A stretch of DNA of 58,500 nt from Bradyrhizobium sp. RP6 (GTDB taxonomy: Bacteria; Pseudomonadota; Alphaproteobacteria; Rhizobiales; Xanthobacteraceae), in the NCBI RefSeq assembly GCF_003837805.1, contig NZ_RQIT01000034.1:1-58500 (forward strand). The letters are read 5' to 3'. Positions 57,574-58,500 of the stretch are shown in pieces (within the stretch, counting starts at the first letter, position 1; the number at the start of each line of letters is the position of its first letter). The position numbers and the translations under genes are program-made. The notes below the pieces were generated by a model. It was not told where the DNA came from. It did no database searches and saw nothing but the letters and a program-made list of their open reading frames with translations.

Positions 57574-58500
57574 CTATTGCAGCGGAGCGACGATCGTCTG
57601 ATGCTTGAACTGCGCGACATCCAACTTTGGCAGCATTCCTGTCTCTGCATAGATATCCAGCATCTTCTGGATCGCGGGGAAGTTTGGAGCTGCGCCTGGA
57701 TCGCGACCGAAATCATTGTCCTTGAGTAGATAGGTCTCGAGCACCGGAACAGGCGCCTTGAGCACCTCTGATACGACCTTCAAGGTCTCTTCGCGATTTG
57801 CCAGCGCCTTCTTCATGCCTGACGTGATGTCGCGGACATAGGCTTTCACCAGCTCCGGGTTCTTGTCGACGAAATCGGCGCGGCAGGCTTCCAGGATGTG
57901 CACGATGTTCGGCATGGCCTGGGACAGCGAGAACAGCTTCCTTGTGCCGCCCTTCGCCTCGGCGCGTGCGGCAAACGGCTGGTTCATGTTGACCGCATCG
58001 ACGCGGCCTTGGCGCAGCGCGTCCTCGGAGACGGCAAAGCCGACCTCGACCAGCTTGATGTCCTTGGCCGGATCAACGCCATTCTGCTTCAGGAGCAGGT
58101 TGAATGGCCCTTGCGTGCCGCCGCCGATCACGGAAATGCCGACCGTTTTGCCCTTGAGATCGGCGATTGTCTTGATGGGCGAGTCATCTTTGACCGCCCA
58201 ATAGACCGAGAAACCGCCGGGCTTCTCGAAGACGTGTTGTGCGACGATATAGGCCTTGAGATTGCCGCCGACCACGCCATTGGAGAGCGACAGCGGCGCC
58301 TGCGTTGCGCAGTCCAGCGCGCCGGCCGCCAATGCTTGCGTCATCGGCGCGGTGCCCTGGAATTGGGTCCATTCGATGTTGTAGGTCTTGCCGATACTCG
58401 GAAATTCGGCTGGCCTGCGCATCATCCAGTACTTGGATTCCTCGGCCGGGATCGTCCAGCCGACCCGGATCGTCTGCTGCCCCCATGACGGGCCCGCCCC
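57574..58500 (-). CDS. ABC transporter substrate-binding protein, SsuA/TauA/NMT1-like (5' end outside window)
   Basis: The gene is open to the right edge of the window, so the start and signal peptide are missing; about 308 residues are visible. In-frame sequence at the edge reads QQTIRVGWTIPAEESKYWM, the usual beginning of a mature NMT1/SsuA-type protein. Later features are ALAAGALDCATQAPLSLSNG, a VGISVIGGGTQGPFNLLLKQNG loop and AVNMNQPFAARAEAKGG. It is the first visible gene of the binding protein-dehydratase-ATPase-permease-permease-NicX-like operon. The ligand is presumably the ring compound cleaved by the last gene product (inference). Confidence 0.9.
   Translation of the reverse strand, partial: GAGPSWGQQTIRVGWTIPAEESKYWMMRRPAEFPSIGKTYNIEWTQFQGTAPMTQALAAGALDCATQAPLSLSNGVVGGNLKAYIVAQHVFEKPGGFSVYWAVKDDSPIKTIADLKGKTVGISVIGGGTQGPFNLLLKQNGVDPAKDIKLVEVGFAVSEDALRQGRVDAVNMNQPFAARAEAKGGTRKLFSLSQAMPNIVHILEACRADFVDKNPELVKAYVRDITSGMKKALANREETLKVVSEVLKAPVPVLETYLLKDNDFGRDPGAAPNFPAIQKMLDIYAETGMLPKLDVAQFKHQTIVAPLQ

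Noticed and set aside
1..58500. CRISPR arrays, tRNA/rRNA genes, insertion sequences, integrases, toxin-antitoxin pairs
   Set aside because: Looked for by eye. There are no regularly spaced repeats, no cloverleaf or rRNA motifs, and no transposase or integrase coding sequences. The APH/ATPase fusion has a zeta-toxin-like P-loop half but no antitoxin partner.

Overview
The window is GC-rich chromosomal DNA of an alphaproteobacterium, most probably a Bradyrhizobium or a close relative. The evidence is a 237-residue FixK1-type regulator with FNR-like cysteines, many FixK/FNR boxes, several solute-transport systems (tripartite tricarboxylate, TRAP, MCE, ABC), and the mosaic intergenic palindromes common in Bradyrhizobium and Rhodopseudomonas. 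I see no rRNA, tRNA, insertion sequence, prophage or CRISPR array. The assignment rests on family recognition only, with no database search.

Layout. (1) 0.2-12.5 kb, two-carbon and keto-acid module: a tripartite tricarboxylate transporter (TctA, TctB, TctC type), a crotonase and two tandem glyoxylate aminotransferases on the minus strand. They diverge from a GntR/FCD regulator, which is followed by a 991-residue FAD/FeS 2-hydroxyacid dehydrogenase, a GlcG-like protein and a second crotonase. (2) 12.5-19.6 kb: a cytoplasmic molybdopterin oxidoreductase, then a TRAP transporter plus SDR dehydrogenase operon divergent from a metal-dependent cyclase/amidohydrolase. (3) 19.6-36.1 kb, a low-oxygen island: Crp-type regulator, an unlisted 42-residue membrane protein, FixK1, a small cytochrome c, an Mla/MCE lipid transporter whose MCE protein is fused to a PqiC-like domain, a DUF883/holin-like membrane pair, an acetyl-CoA-synthetase/GNAT fusion, a tandem universal stress protein, an alcohol dehydrogenase, an APH/ATPase fusion, a CHAD protein, PHA synthase and a CBS-BON protein. 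Eight TTGA-N6-TCAA boxes lie 48-84 bp upstream of these genes, often one per divergent gene. This reads as a contiguous FixK-type regulon for hypoxic energy storage, stress and envelope functions.

(4) 36.1-46.4 kb, CoA-dependent 2-aminobenzoate (or salicylate) degradation: benzoate-CoA-ligase-family enzyme with a RidA protein, MarR regulator, LivK-type binding protein, cupin, class A flavin hydroxylase, a 783-residue monooxygenase/Old-Yellow-Enzyme fusion, a crotonase and an SDR. Five copies of an AT-rich operator-like motif mark the promoters of this block and of the next. (5) 46.5-52.2 kb: a tight plus-strand operon of alpha/beta hydrolase, acyl-CoA-dehydrogenase-like flavoprotein, acyl-CoA ligase, opine-dehydrogenase-family protein and 3-hydroxyacyl-CoA dehydrogenase. 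It shares the operator and probably the regulator. (6) 52.2-58.5 kb, minus strand: an ABC importer of the nitrate/sulfonate/taurine class, an IlvD/Edd dehydratase and a protein resembling the ring-cleaving 2,5-dihydroxypyridine dioxygenase NicX. This looks like a self-contained uptake and breakdown operon for an aromatic or N-heterocyclic acid. Its binding-protein gene runs off the right end.

Most gene starts were reset from the longest frame to the start supported by family alignment and Shine-Dalgarno spacing. Regulatory sites were found by eye and are predictions.
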